A stretch of DNA of 19,725 nt from JBALVT01 sp036961345 (GCA_036961345.1 JBALVT010000066.1:1-19725); one strand, 5' to 3'. Counted from the stretch's first letter, positions 1-7,498 are shown. Numbers and translations are program-made. The notes: a model not told the origin generated them from the letters alone.

Positions 1-950
1 ATCTGAGCACTGAGGTGCTGTGACAACACATCTTCTACAGTCGCCGGTTCCAATATAAACTCCAGTGCGTTGTCATCTTCCTGCAAATAAGACAGGGACT
101 GGATTCGAAGTCGGGTCAACATCTCCAGAACGGCGGATTCACGCCCTGCGGGACAGGCAAATACCACCTCACCCTCTCGAGGAATCACATTGTGCGCCAC
201 ACCCGACTCAACGCTGGATAATTGTACGCCGGGAATCGCGCTCAAAGCCTGACCCAGTATCTTTATGGCATTGCCCAATTGCTGATGTATCTGAATACCC
301 GAGTGACCACCCGCCAGCCCCTTGAGTGAGATTTTCCAGCCCTGGCTATTTTCTGTAACTGGCTGCAAAGCCAGTGAGCGGGTAAATTCCCATCCGCCAC
401 CACCGGTACAACCAATGTATAACTCGTTCCATTCCTCGGTATCGAGATTGAGCATTCGGCTGCCACTTAACAACGACGCATCGAGGTTCAGAGCGCCACC
501 AAGCCCTGTTTCCTCATCCACTGTGAAAAGCAGTTCCAGCGGTGGACGCACAACTTCCGGGTCTGTCATCAGTGCCAGCGCTGCGGCACAACCAACACCA
601 TTGTCAGCGCCCAGGGTGGTGCGGTCAGCCATTAGCCAGCCGTCCCTCACTGCCAGCGACAATGGATCGGTATGAAAATTATGATCGCGATCGTGGGTTT
701 TAACAGTGACCATATCGAGATGGTTTTGAATGGTGACAGTTCCGTGTTCTGACATGCCTACTGAAGCGGCAACATAGACCACCAGATTACCCGCTGCATC
801 CATTTTCCAGCGGTGGTCGAGTGCCTCGGCCTGATCTATTACGTACTGCCGTACCGCCACCTCTTCTTTTGATGGCCTGGGGATCTGGCTGATCTGATAA
901 AAGTGCTCCCATAGGTGAGCCGGTTCAACGGGGTAATTTTGTGGTTTCAT
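1..950 (-). CDS. pepD: Aminoacyl-histidine dipeptidase (peptidase D), partial, C-terminus cut by window edge
   Basis: This is a cytosolic M20-family dizinc dipeptidase that hydrolyses Xaa-His dipeptides. Reading the minus strand from the ATG at 950 gives 316 codons open to the window edge; E. coli PepD has about 485. Visible family motifs are the HxD metal site NHLDMV (H77, D79), the bridging Asp in LGADNGVG (D116), the catalytic and metal Glu pair DEETGLGGA (E146, E147), the metal Asp in LDTEE (D170), and the IGCTGGG and GGHSG stretches that open the lid domain. The last zinc ligand, a C-terminal His, lies beyond the window. The start agrees with the usual N-terminus (Q-N-Y-P...L-W-E-H-F). 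The upstream Shine-Dalgarno is weak. No frameshift or missing residue is seen in the visible part. Confidence 0.93.
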   Translation of the reverse strand, partial: MKPQNYPVEPAHLWEHFYQISQIPRPSKEEVAVRQYVIDQAEALDHRWKMDAAGNLVVYVAASVGMSEHGTVTIQNHLDMVTVKTHDRDHNFHTDPLSLAVRDGWLMADRTTLGADNGVGCAAALALMTDPEVVRPPLELLFTVDEETGLGGALNLDASLLSGSRMLNLDTEEWNELYIGCTGGGGWEFTRSLALQPVTENSQGWKISLKGLAGGHSGIQIHQQLGNAIKILGQALSAIPGVQLSSVESGVAHNVIPREGEVVFACPAGRESAVLEMLTRLRIQSLSYLQEDDNALEFILEPATVEDVLSQHLSAQ

Positions 951-986
951 CGACAGGTTCCAGGGCCAGCAAGAGTAAGCGGCTGC

Positions 987-992
987 AGTATA
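987..992 (-). promoter_or_regulatory. Candidate -10 element of pepD
   Basis: On the minus strand the hexamer TATACT lies about 37 nt upstream of the pepD start codon, giving a leader of roughly 30 nt. No convincing -35 hexamer sits 16-18 nt further upstream, so this is only a candidate. Confidence 0.3.
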
Positions 993-1105
993 CCTGAGCT
1001 CCCTGCGACATTATTCACAGATTTGGGAGGTATTTTTTACATCACAACAATACGCACAAAGACTAGACTATATCTGTAGGTGCAATTTTTTGGGTTTTAA
1101 ATACG

Positions 1106-1297
1106 ATGAAAACACGTGACGAAGGCAAGGCGAGTTTTGTGGAGTTTCTCCGCAGCATCAAATTCGCCCATGATAATGCCACCAATTCAGACACTCAGTC
1201 AGAATGTCCCACTCACTTCGCTCACTTCAAACAGCGAGCCAGAGTAGCCGGTGACACGAGCGCAGAAGACCAGCAGCTAATACGTAGCGCAAATTAA
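1106..1297 (+). CDS. Possible small hypothetical protein (63 aa)
   Basis: An ATG-initiated 63-codon ORF stands alone between pepD and the alpha/beta hydrolase, both of which point the other way. The product is hydrophilic, begins MKTRDEGKASFVEFLRS, holds two His-containing stretches and one Cys, and has no signal peptide, membrane segment or domain that I recognise. The Shine-Dalgarno upstream of the ATG is poor (TTTTTTGGGTTTTAAATACG). In its favour, it sits in an otherwise empty gap in the only orientation not occupied by flanking genes, and a stem-loop overlaps its stop codon. It could equally be a chance ORF. Function unknown. Confidence 0.35.
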   Translation: MKTRDEGKASFVEFLRSIKFAHDNATNSDTQSECPTHFAHFKQRARVAGDTSAEDQQLIRSAN

Positions 1298-1317
1298 GCT
1301 CAGCTTGCGCTGAGCTT
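1296..1317. terminator. 9-bp stem-loop overlapping the stop of the small ORF
   Basis: AAGCTCAGC, a TTGC loop, then GCTGAGCTT form a perfect 9-bp stem that begins inside the TAA of the small ORF. There is no T-tract after it on the plus strand and only a short AATTT on the minus strand. It may be a weak terminator or an RNA-stabilising hairpin between the convergent small ORF and hydrolase gene. Confidence 0.4.
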
Positions 1318-1366
1318 GAATGCTGAACAGGACAGACCTTCCCGTACACCCACATCCGGTACTAAA

Positions 1367-2209
1367 TTATGCGACCCCGCGGACCAGTGGCCGCAATCGT
1401 TTGCTGCTGCAGATTGACCAGCGCTCTTCCGGTTTAACCATATGATTGGCAATCACTGCAAATACCAAAGGATTAAAAGGAAAGCCGACGTGGCTGGCAA
1501 TCACTGCCACGTTTGTCACATACTTTGAATCGCCTTCACACCGGGCAATACCCTTCCCCACTATACCGTCAGATTCGCTGTATAGCGCAAGAATGGGAAC
1601 TTTGAGTTCCCCGCCGCGATAGGTGTGGGCTGTCCAGCGGGCCAGAGCTTCCTCGTCCACGTCTACCTGGTTGTCGTAAATTCTACCCATGACATTGTAA
1701 AGCGCTGTGCCGCGCGGATCACCGTAGGGCGTTCCCAGGGTAATCACCTGCCGAATCCATTGTGGAAAACGGTGCGCCAGTGCAACGGAATACAAACCGC
1801 CAAGGCTCCACCCAATCAAGGTTACTTTACGTCCACTTTCAATAAATTCTTTTTCTACCCGTTCGGCGATCTGATCTTCAACATGCTCCCGATGAGCCAG
1901 AAAGTCATCGAGACTGTCAGGGCGGGTCTCGGAATTATTACGCCCCAAACCCCAGGGAACAGCCTTATATCCGCGGTGATTGAGAAACTTTCGCAGCTGC
2001 GAGGTAGATCCATCTGCCCCCATAAAGCCCGGAATAGTCATGATGCTGTGGCCATCGCCCATTGGCAGCCGTTTTAACAATGGCGCCAACAACACAGCGC
2101 TGCCGATCTCCAATACCACCCGGCTCAATTCCAGCACGCTATGACTCAATTTTGGCGGCTGAAGTTCTGGTCGAAAGGCGGGCTGAAAGGCAGGCAATAT
2201 GGCCTCCAT
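1367..2209 (-). CDS. Alpha/beta hydrolase (lipase/esterase-like), 280 aa
   Basis: This is an alpha/beta-hydrolase-fold protein of unknown substrate, probably an esterase or lipase-like enzyme. The nucleophile elbow GWSLGG places Ser135. Asp214 in the SESDGIV loop and His240 in ASHVGF fall in the right order for the acid and base, and TIPGFMG at about 58-64 looks like the oxyanion-loop region. A short hydrophobic stretch at about 36-46 (GSAVLLAPLL) is too short to be a sure membrane anchor, and there is no signal peptide. The ATG at 2209 is preceded by AAGGAA at good spacing, which supports this start. The gene is divergent from cmoA and convergent with the small ORF. The context does not suggest a substrate. 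Confidence 0.85.
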   Translation of the reverse strand: MEAILPAFQPAFRPELQPPKLSHSVLELSRVVLEIGSAVLLAPLLKRLPMGDGHSIMTIPGFMGADGSTSQLRKFLNHRGYKAVPWGLGRNNSETRPDSLDDFLAHREHVEDQIAERVEKEFIESGRKVTLIGWSLGGLYSVALAHRFPQWIRQVITLGTPYGDPRGTALYNVMGRIYDNQVDVDEEALARWTAHTYRGGELKVPILALYSESDGIVGKGIARCEGDSKYVTNVAVIASHVGFPFNPLVFAVIANHMVKPEERWSICSSKRLRPLVRGVA

Positions 2210-2300
2210 AATGGTTCCTTGGGTGCTTGATGTTCATTCATTGTGGCGAGAATAGGCCAAGGAATACAGCGAAACCTAAAGCCGTTGGTTTAATATTTCA

Positions 2301-2309
2301 TGCTAGAAT
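2301..2309 (+). promoter_or_regulatory. Extended -10 promoter of cmoAB
   Basis: TGCTAGAAT matches an extended -10 (TG-N-TATAAT with one mismatch). No strong -35 is needed for this class. It would start transcription near 2316, about 50 nt before the GTG at 2365. This supports the GTG over the upstream in-frame start at 2227, which would lie upstream of this promoter. Confidence 0.5.
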
Positions 2310-2364
2310 GTGTGGCTTCGCTGCTAAAGTAACCGATTACATACCAAGAGCCCTCAATTCCACC

Positions 2365-3096
2365 GTGAGCGACAACTTAGACAACATATACGCAACAGCT
2401 CTGTCCCAACCCGGCTTGTTCACCTTTGACCACAATGTGGCCAGAGTTTTCCCTGACATGATCAAGCGCTCGGTACCAGGCTACACCACGATCATTGCCA
2501 TGACAGGGCTAATGGCGGGCCGCTACGCGCAATCCGGCAGCAATATTTATGACCTGGGGTGTTCATTGGGCGCCTCCACACTCTCCATGCGGCAAAATAT
2601 CCAGCATCGGGACTGTCAGATAATCGGCGTGGACAATTCGCTGGATATGCTGGAGCGCTGCAAAAGCGTCATCGATACCGACAGCCATGAAGTGCCAGTA
2701 ATACTGAATCACGACAATCTGCAAAATACAGTTATCAACAATGCGTCCGTGGTTGTGCTCAACTTCACATTACAGTTCATCGACCTGGAACAACGCGACA
2801 CAGTAATCCAAAATATCTACCAAGGCTTGCGTCCGGGAGGTATTATGGTGCTCTCTGAAAAAGTGACCTTTGAAGACCCGCATTTGAATACACTAAATAT
2901 CGACCTGCATCACGAGTTTAAACGTGCCAACGGATACAGCGATCTGGAGATTGCCCAAAAACGCGATGCCATTGAAGACGTACTGCGTCCGGAAACACTA
3001 AAACAGCATAAACAACGGATTGCAGACGCGGGATTCGGCAGCTGTGATGTCTGGTTTCAGTGTTTTAATTTCGCCTCGCTTGTAGCCCTGAAATGA
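2365..3096 (+). CDS. cmoA: Carboxy-S-adenosyl-L-methionine synthase CmoA
   Basis: CmoA converts SAM and prephenate to carboxy-SAM, the donor CmoB uses to make cmo5U at tRNA position 34. I choose the GTG at 2365 (243 aa, against 247 in E. coli). The longer open frame from 2227 adds 46 residues with no counterpart in the family, and an extended -10 lies inside that extension. From the GTG, the family order is clear: LFTFDHNVARVFPDMIKRSVPGY at about 18-40, methyltransferase motif I DLGCSLGAS (63-71), GVDNS (88-92), NFTLQFI (133-139), LRPGG (155-159), and QKRDAIE (198-204), the region that binds the carboxylate of Cx-SAM. The stop overlaps the cmoB start (ATGA), so the pair is translationally coupled. 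Confidence 0.95.
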   Translation: MSDNLDNIYATALSQPGLFTFDHNVARVFPDMIKRSVPGYTTIIAMTGLMAGRYAQSGSNIYDLGCSLGASTLSMRQNIQHRDCQIIGVDNSLDMLERCKSVIDTDSHEVPVILNHDNLQNTVINNASVVVLNFTLQFIDLEQRDTVIQNIYQGLRPGGIMVLSEKVTFEDPHLNTLNIDLHHEFKRANGYSDLEIAQKRDAIEDVLRPETLKQHKQRIADAGFGSCDVWFQCFNFASLVALK

Positions 3097-4085
3097 TTGA
3101 TTACCAACCCCTAATCCGCCGCTGGCAAGAAGGCCCACTCTCGCGCTGGTCTGAAGTGCTTGAAGAACAAATTGCAGTGGGGCTATCACATGAACGTTAT
3201 GGCGATCTTGCCGGCTGGCAGGAATCCATGGCGGAACTACCGGATCTGGTTGCCGATACCATTCAACTGAACTCCACCAAAGTCGGCGCCAACTGCCAAC
3301 CCCCACTTGAACCGGAAAAAAAGGCGCAACTGCGCAAAGCACTTATGGGCTTACATCCCTGGCGCAAGGGGCCCTTCGAATTGTTTGGCGTGCATATCGA
3401 TACCGAGTGGCGATCTGACTGGAAGTGGGAAAGGCTGCAGCAACAAATCGACCCATTGGTGGGCAAGCGAGTTCTGGACGTCGGTTGCGGCAGCGGTTAT
3501 CACTGCTGGAGAATGCTTGGCGATGGCGCCTCAGAAGTTATCGGTATAGATCCAACACCCCTTTTTGTCATGCAATTTTGGGCGCTGCAAAAATACCTGC
3601 AACGCGATCATGTCTGGGTACTACCGGTAGGCATTCAGCACGTACCCAAAAAACTAAAGGCCTTTGACACGGTCTTTTCAATGGGCATCCTCTACCACCG
3701 TCGTTCGCCTATGGACCATTTACAAGAATTAAAAGACTGCCTGAAACCCGGCGGCCAGCTAGTTCTGGAAACGCTCATTATAGAAGGTGAAATGGGTGAT
3801 ACGCTGGTGCCCGAGGGCCGCTACGCCCGCATGGGCAATGTGTGGTTTTTGCCCAGTTGCGATACCTTAATGAGCTGGATGATTAAGCTGGGCTTTGAAG
3901 CGCCGCGCGTTATTGACGTCACTTCCACCACAGTAGACGAGCAACGCTCAACGGAGTGGATGCGTTATCACTCGCTGGCAAATTTTCTCAGACCAGAAGA
4001 TAGCAGCCGCACCATCGAAGGTTATCCGGCACCCAGGCGCGCTGTCATTACCGCAAGAGCGCCTGGCATCCTGAAGCTGGATTAA
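3093..4085 (+). CDS. cmoB: tRNA U34 carboxymethyltransferase CmoB
   Basis: CmoB transfers the carboxymethyl group of Cx-SAM to ho5U34 of certain tRNAs, yielding cmo5U, which widens wobble decoding. The 330-aa product (323 in E. coli) has the long N-terminal domain with LHPWRKGPFELFGV (88-101), where Lys92 corresponds to the carboxylate-binding lysine of the family. SAM motif I is VLDVGCGSGYH (127-137), followed by GIDPTPLF. Tyr201 in GILYHRR and Arg316 in PAPRRAV match the other two Cx-SAM carboxylate-binding residues with a constant one-residue offset from E. coli. Start by ATGA overlap with cmoA. It ends in TAA, followed by the hairpin-bearing convergent region. Confidence 0.95.
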   Translation: MIDYQPLIRRWQEGPLSRWSEVLEEQIAVGLSHERYGDLAGWQESMAELPDLVADTIQLNSTKVGANCQPPLEPEKKAQLRKALMGLHPWRKGPFELFGVHIDTEWRSDWKWERLQQQIDPLVGKRVLDVGCGSGYHCWRMLGDGASEVIGIDPTPLFVMQFWALQKYLQRDHVWVLPVGIQHVPKKLKAFDTVFSMGILYHRRSPMDHLQELKDCLKPGGQLVLETLIIEGEMGDTLVPEGRYARMGNVWFLPSCDTLMSWMIKLGFEAPRVIDVTSTTVDEQRSTEWMRYHSLANFLRPEDSSRTIEGYPAPRRAVITARAPGILKLD

Positions 4086-4127
4086 CTCGACTGGCATTTA
4101 CTTTAGTTCCGGACGATTGTCCCGCGC

Positions 4128-4193
4128 TCCCTGCATCTCGACACCCCCTTCAGTTGGAACCCCACGCCCTGCGGGGGTGTCGAGATACAGGGA
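4128..4193 (+). repeat. Hairpin element copy 1 (21-bp stem, 24-nt conserved loop)
   Basis: The left arm 4128-4148 pairs with 4173-4193 over 21 bp, with a single C/A mismatch (4134/4187). The loop is 4149-4172 and contains CAGTTGGAACCCCACGCC. The stem includes CTCGACACCCCC and GGGGGTGTCGAG. The same loop, plus five adjoining C residues, recurs in reverse complement in copy 2. Confidence 0.9.
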
Positions 4194-4243
4194 CCGCTAG
4201 CAACGTGCCAATCCTTGCGGGTTCGGGACTACCGCAGAAGCCA

Positions 4244-4317
4244 GCAGCTTCCGTCTGTCTTGACTCCCTGAGGGCGTGGGGTTCCAACTGAAGGGGGTCA
4301 AGACAGACGGAAGCTGC
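4244..4317 (-). repeat. Hairpin element copy 2, inverted (25/26-bp stem, same loop)
   Basis: The left arm 4244-4269 pairs with 4292-4317 over 26 positions, with one T/G mismatch (4265/4296). The 22-nt loop is 4270-4291. On the minus strand, the loop and inner stem (5 C residues then TTCAGTTGGAACCCCACG) are identical to copy 1: 4271-4298 is the exact reverse complement of 4143-4170. The rest of the stem differs (TCTTGA...TCAAGA here, TCTCGACA...TGTCGAGA in copy 1), yet pairing is kept on both sides. Confidence 0.9.
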
Positions 4318-4389
4318 GGAGAAAGAAATCGCATTTGGCTTCAGCAAGCGTCATTAAAGTAAACTTAGCCGCTTACAACTGGCGCTTTG

Positions 4390-6831
4390 TCAGTGGAGAG
4401 ATTTTTCATCCCGATGCTCATGAAAGACAAACTCAAAAACATCGCGGTAATTGCGCGCAAAGTGCACATTGATGCCATCGCGTAGATAATCCGGAAGCTC
4501 ATCAAAGTCGCGTTTATTTGCCTGGGGCAGAATCAATTCCATAATTTTGCTGCGCCGCGCGGCAATCACTTTTTCGCGAATACCCCCCACGGGCAAAACC
4601 TGCCCGGTAAGGGTTAATTCGCCGGTCATGGCAAGAGGCCTTTTAATGCGTTCCTTTTTCGCCAGGGAAACCAGGGCGGTGGCCATGGTAATTCCAGCGC
4701 TGGGCCCATCCTTGGGTGTAGCGCCCTCGGGCACATGCAGGTGCACCATACTCATATCAAAGAAATCCCGATCACAGCCGTAGTCCTTAAGGTGAGAAAT
4801 CACATAACTGTAGGCGATTTCACCCGACTCCTTCATGGTTTCACCCAGACGACCCGTCATCTTGAAACCTCGATTGAGCGTGTGCACCTGGGAAGACTCA
4901 ATCGCCAGTGTGGCACCGCCCATTGTGGTCCAGGCGAGACCCGTAGCCACTCCCAGTCCCCTGAGCGGCTTATCAGGCTGAAACGGCGGCTTGCCCAGCA
5001 GATCCTCAATATCCTTTTTGCCAACACGAAGTTTTTCCTCGTTGCCATCAAGAATTTTCACAATCGACTTGCGCATAATTCGGGCCAGTTGTTTCTCCAA
5101 AGTACGCACACCGGCCTCCCGGCAATAGGAGTCAATCACATACTTCAGTCCGGCATCATTCACTTTAAGCTGGTCATCCGCAAGACCGTGGCGAACAAGC
5201 TGTTTTGGCCACAGATGGTTTTTTGCGATCGCGAGTTTTTCCTCGGCGATATATCCCGACAGACGCAGAGTCTCCATCCGGTCCAGCAGCGGGCCAGGAA
5301 TGGTATCTAATTGATTGGCAGTGCAGATGAATAACACCTTTGATAAATCCAGCCGCAAATCCAGATAGTGATCGAGAAACTCGGAATTCTGCTCGGGGTC
5401 AAGCGCCTCCAACAATGCCGACGCTGGATCACCCTGGTAGGAGGCACCAATCTTATCGATCTCATCGAGCATAATAACCGGGTTAGAAACCTGCATTTCT
5501 TTAAGCGCCTGCACCAACTTACCCGGCATCGCACCGACATAGGTGCGCCGATGGCCTTTTATTTCTGCTTCATCGCGCATACCGCCGAGGCTGAAGCGAT
5601 AAAATTTGCGCCCCAGGGCATCAGCCACCGACCGGCCAATACTGGTTTTACCCACGCCGGGTGGACCCACCAATAGCAAGATTGAACCGGCGATTTCACC
5701 CTTGAAAGATCCTACCGCCAGAAACTCCAGAATGCGCTCTTTCACATCGTCCAAACCGTCGTGATGTTCGTTGAGCACCGTGCGCGCGTGGCCAAGCTCA
5801 AGGTTGTCCTGAGATTCAACACCCCAAGGCACGGAGGTTGCCCAATCGAGGTAGTTTCGAGTGACACCATACTCCGGCGATCCCTTTTCCAGAATCGACA
5901 ATTTCTCCAGTTCTTCGTGTATTCGCTTGGCCGCGGCCTCGGGCAGCTCGAGATCGGCAATTCTAGTTTCAAACATCTCAACGTCGGACGTACGATCGTC
6001 CTTGGAGATACCCAGCTCTTTCTGGATTATTTTTAATTGTTCTTTAAGAAAAAACTCACGCTGCTGGTCAGACACTTTCTCGTTAACCTGACTGGTAATT
6101 TCTCCTTGCAACTCAGCGACTTCCCGCTCTTTGCGCAGCAATATAAGCACTTTCTCCATGCGCGATCGCAGGGGTAGAGTATCGAGAATTTCCTGCAGCT
6201 GTTCGCCTTTGGCGGTGGTTAACGCCGCGGAAAAGTCGGCCAGCAAACTTGGCTGATTGGGACTAAAGTTGGCCAGGTATTGTTTTAACTCCTCGCTGTA
6301 GAGCGGATTAAGTGGCAATAACTCCTTGATTTCCTTGATTAAAGCCATGGCATAGGCTTTGATTTCATCGCTGTCTCTATCATCTTGGCTGCGCGGGTAT
6401 TCCACCTGCGCCAGATAGGGAGGTTTGTCATTTAACCAGCGCACCACGCGAAAGCGTTTTATACCCTGAGCCAAAAACTGTCCACCGTTGTCGCCACCAC
6501 CCTCCGGTGGTTTATGCAAACGCACAACGCAGCCTATCTTGGGAAACTTGTCCAAGGCGATACGATCCGCGGCACCACCGCTATCGGCCGGGCGCTCTAC
6601 AAAACTCAAACCCACCAGGGAACGGCCCGCTTCACCAACGGCCTTTAAAGTTTCGCCCCACTCCTGGGGGTTAATGGCAACGGGTTGAACTTGCCCGGGA
6701 AAAAACGGCCGATGGGGAATCGGCATGATATAGAGCGTATCGGGAAGTACATCATCGGCGACCGCTGGGGCCTGGGGTCCACCGCGCGACTCCACCAGTT
6801 CAGGCTCAATCGTATGCTCACTGTCCGTCAT
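4390..6831 (-). CDS. lon: Lon-family ATP-dependent serine protease (second-type / AsrA-like)
   Basis: This is a cytosolic AAA+ protease of the Lon family that degrades misfolded and regulatory proteins. The 813-aa protein has the full architecture: LON N-domain at about 30-235, a helical, coiled-coil-rich linker at about 236-350, Walker A GPPGVGKTS (389-397), Walker B VIMLDEID (452-459), and a C-terminal protease with catalytic Ser711 (PKDGPSAG) and Lys754 (GGIREK). The N-terminus (LYIMPIPHRPFFPGQVQPVAI) differs from that of housekeeping Lon and resembles the extra Lon of pseudomonads (AsrA type). The locus also lacks the clpX and hupB neighbours of the main lon. I therefore infer a second Lon paralogue, but the genome would have to confirm this. 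A strong AAGGAAGG lies upstream of the ATG and a sigma32-like promoter precedes it. Confidence 0.92.
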   Translation of the reverse strand: MTDSEHTIEPELVESRGGPQAPAVADDVLPDTLYIMPIPHRPFFPGQVQPVAINPQEWGETLKAVGEAGRSLVGLSFVERPADSGGAADRIALDKFPKIGCVVRLHKPPEGGGDNGGQFLAQGIKRFRVVRWLNDKPPYLAQVEYPRSQDDRDSDEIKAYAMALIKEIKELLPLNPLYSEELKQYLANFSPNQPSLLADFSAALTTAKGEQLQEILDTLPLRSRMEKVLILLRKEREVAELQGEITSQVNEKVSDQQREFFLKEQLKIIQKELGISKDDRTSDVEMFETRIADLELPEAAAKRIHEELEKLSILEKGSPEYGVTRNYLDWATSVPWGVESQDNLELGHARTVLNEHHDGLDDVKERILEFLAVGSFKGEIAGSILLLVGPPGVGKTSIGRSVADALGRKFYRFSLGGMRDEAEIKGHRRTYVGAMPGKLVQALKEMQVSNPVIMLDEIDKIGASYQGDPASALLEALDPEQNSEFLDHYLDLRLDLSKVLFICTANQLDTIPGPLLDRMETLRLSGYIAEEKLAIAKNHLWPKQLVRHGLADDQLKVNDAGLKYVIDSYCREAGVRTLEKQLARIMRKSIVKILDGNEEKLRVGKKDIEDLLGKPPFQPDKPLRGLGVATGLAWTTMGGATLAIESSQVHTLNRGFKMTGRLGETMKESGEIAYSYVISHLKDYGCDRDFFDMSMVHLHVPEGATPKDGPSAGITMATALVSLAKKERIKRPLAMTGELTLTGQVLPVGGIREKVIAARRSKIMELILPQANKRDFDELPDYLRDGINVHFARNYRDVFEFVFHEHRDEKSLH

Positions 6832-6873
6832 GATTTTCCCTACCTTCCTTTAAAAATCGTTTACAGCCTTAAG

Positions 6874-6900
6874 ATATGAGGCCACGCAAGCAATTTTCAA
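6874..6900 (-). promoter_or_regulatory. Sigma32-type heat-shock promoter of the lon-family gene
   Basis: The minus strand reads TTGAAA, 13 nt, CCTCATAT, one mismatch from the sigma32 pattern TTGAAA-N13-15-CCCCATAT. The predicted transcription start is near 6867, giving a leader of about 36 nt that contains the ribosome binding site. The same TTGAAA with TATCTT at 18-nt spacing could also serve sigma70, so basal transcription is possible too. Confidence 0.6.
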
Positions 6901-6961
6901 CTGTAGGCGGTAGGACTAAACAAGGTTATAAAACCTGGGCGGGAAACAGCCCCGGGAAATA

Positions 6962-7306
6962 TTACTCGTCGCCTCCGGACTGGCCAGGCTGCATACCAGC
7001 AAAGGGGAAACTCGCCACATTGCCATCACCAGAAGCCACCTCTGAGATTTTCCCGGTGCCTTCCTTATCAACCTCGTCAATACGAATAATTGCCTGCAGC
7101 GGAATATAGCTACGCTTTACACCACTAAACTCGCTTTTTAGCTTTTCTTCACTGGGGTCCACAAGAATTTTCGAGCGCTCGCCAAAAACAAACTCTTCGA
7201 CCTCAATAAAACCCCACATATCACTCTGATAAATCTGCCGGGCGAATACTTCGAACACCTGGTTGTTATTGTGGAAGATAACCTTGTAGACGGGTTGGTT
7301 TGCCAT
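6962..7306 (-). CDS. DUF1820 family protein (114 aa)
   Basis: This is a small cytosolic protein of unknown function that matches the DUF1820 type (MANQPVYKVIFHNNNQVFEVFARQIYQS...). It is commonly found divergent from miaB in pseudomonads. The family's conserved core is visible: VYKVIFHN, VFEVFARQIYQSDMWGFIEVEEF, and SEFSGVKRSYIPLQAIIRIDEV. It has no signal peptide or membrane segment, and the C-terminus is Gly/Pro/Ser-rich (FPFAGMQPGQSGGDE). I choose the ATG at 7306, with GAGG five to six bases upstream. The frame stays open upstream to 7438, but those 44 residues are not part of the family and cover the promoter region. It precedes the lon-family gene in the same direction with a 130-bp gap, though lon has its own promoter. 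Confidence 0.85.
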   Translation of the reverse strand: MANQPVYKVIFHNNNQVFEVFARQIYQSDMWGFIEVEEFVFGERSKILVDPSEEKLKSEFSGVKRSYIPLQAIIRIDEVDKEGTGKISEVASGDGNVASFPFAGMQPGQSGGDE

Positions 7307-7402
7307 TGCTGCCTCATGCGCTAAGCGCGGGAGTGGAATTGTCTGCGACCACCTGATTTCAGGGGGCGGCAATATTACCACCATCTGGACAGAATTCCAT
7401 CC

Positions 7403-7438
7403 TGTATACCGCATAAAGTCTAGGTATAACGATGGCAA
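7403..7438 (-). promoter_or_regulatory. Possible promoter region of the DUF1820 gene
   Basis: On the minus strand, TTGCCA (7433-7438) is followed after 17 nt by TATGCG (7410-7415), and TATACA (7403-7408) lies just beyond as an alternative -10. Neither pair is strong. The element would be back to back with the miaB promoter. Confidence 0.25.
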
Positions 7439-7443
7439 ATCTG

Positions 7444-7449
7444 TATAAT
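7444..7449 (+). promoter_or_regulatory. Consensus -10 (TATAAT) of miaB
   Basis: A perfect TATAAT preceded directly by TG lies 50 nt upstream of the chosen miaB GTG. The -35 at 16-18 nt upstream (CTAGGT/TAGGTA) is poor. Transcription would begin near 7456. Confidence 0.45.
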
Positions 7450-7498
7450 CCGCTGCCCCCTTTGGGTAGTAAACCCCGGCAATCGTTTGAGAGAACCA

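Larger units (their letters stand above)
4086..4389. other. 304-bp convergent intergenic region between cmoB and lon
   Basis: No credible gene lies here. The stretch is dominated by two long hairpin elements (listed separately) in inverted orientation. A 9-bp inverted repeat TTTACTTTA (4097-4105) / TAAAGTAAA (4355-4363) flanks both. The arrangement could serve as a two-way transcription barrier between the convergent genes, although no clear T-tract follows either stem. Confidence 0.7.

Noticed and set aside
322..675. 117-codon plus-strand ORF inside pepD
   Set aside because: It is antisense to the conserved metal-binding part of pepD, and its Ser/Pro/Ala-rich composition is typical of a shadow frame.
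1625..2077. 150-codon plus-strand ORF inside the hydrolase gene
   Set aside because: It is antisense to a gene with a full catalytic triad and a good ribosome site. The translation looks like a shadow frame.
2227..2364. N-terminal extension of cmoA by 46 codons
   Set aside because: The extension has no counterpart in CmoA and contains the extended -10 at 2301-2309. The GTG at 2365 gives the family length.
4128..4317. Hairpins as attC-type integron sites or a CRISPR repeat pair
   Set aside because: The conserved part is in the loop and inner stem rather than in terminal core sites, no integrase or cassette is near, and there are only two copies in inverted orientation without regular spacers.
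4735..5310. 191-codon plus-strand ORF inside lon
   Set aside because: It lies antisense to the well-conserved Lon AAA+ and protease domains and its product has no recognisable pattern; it is a shadow of the GC-rich lon codons.
7307..7438. N-terminal extension of the DUF1820 protein by 44 codons
   Set aside because: The family starts at MANQPVYKV and the ATG at 7306 has its own GAGG. The extension overlaps the promoter region between DUF1820 and miaB.
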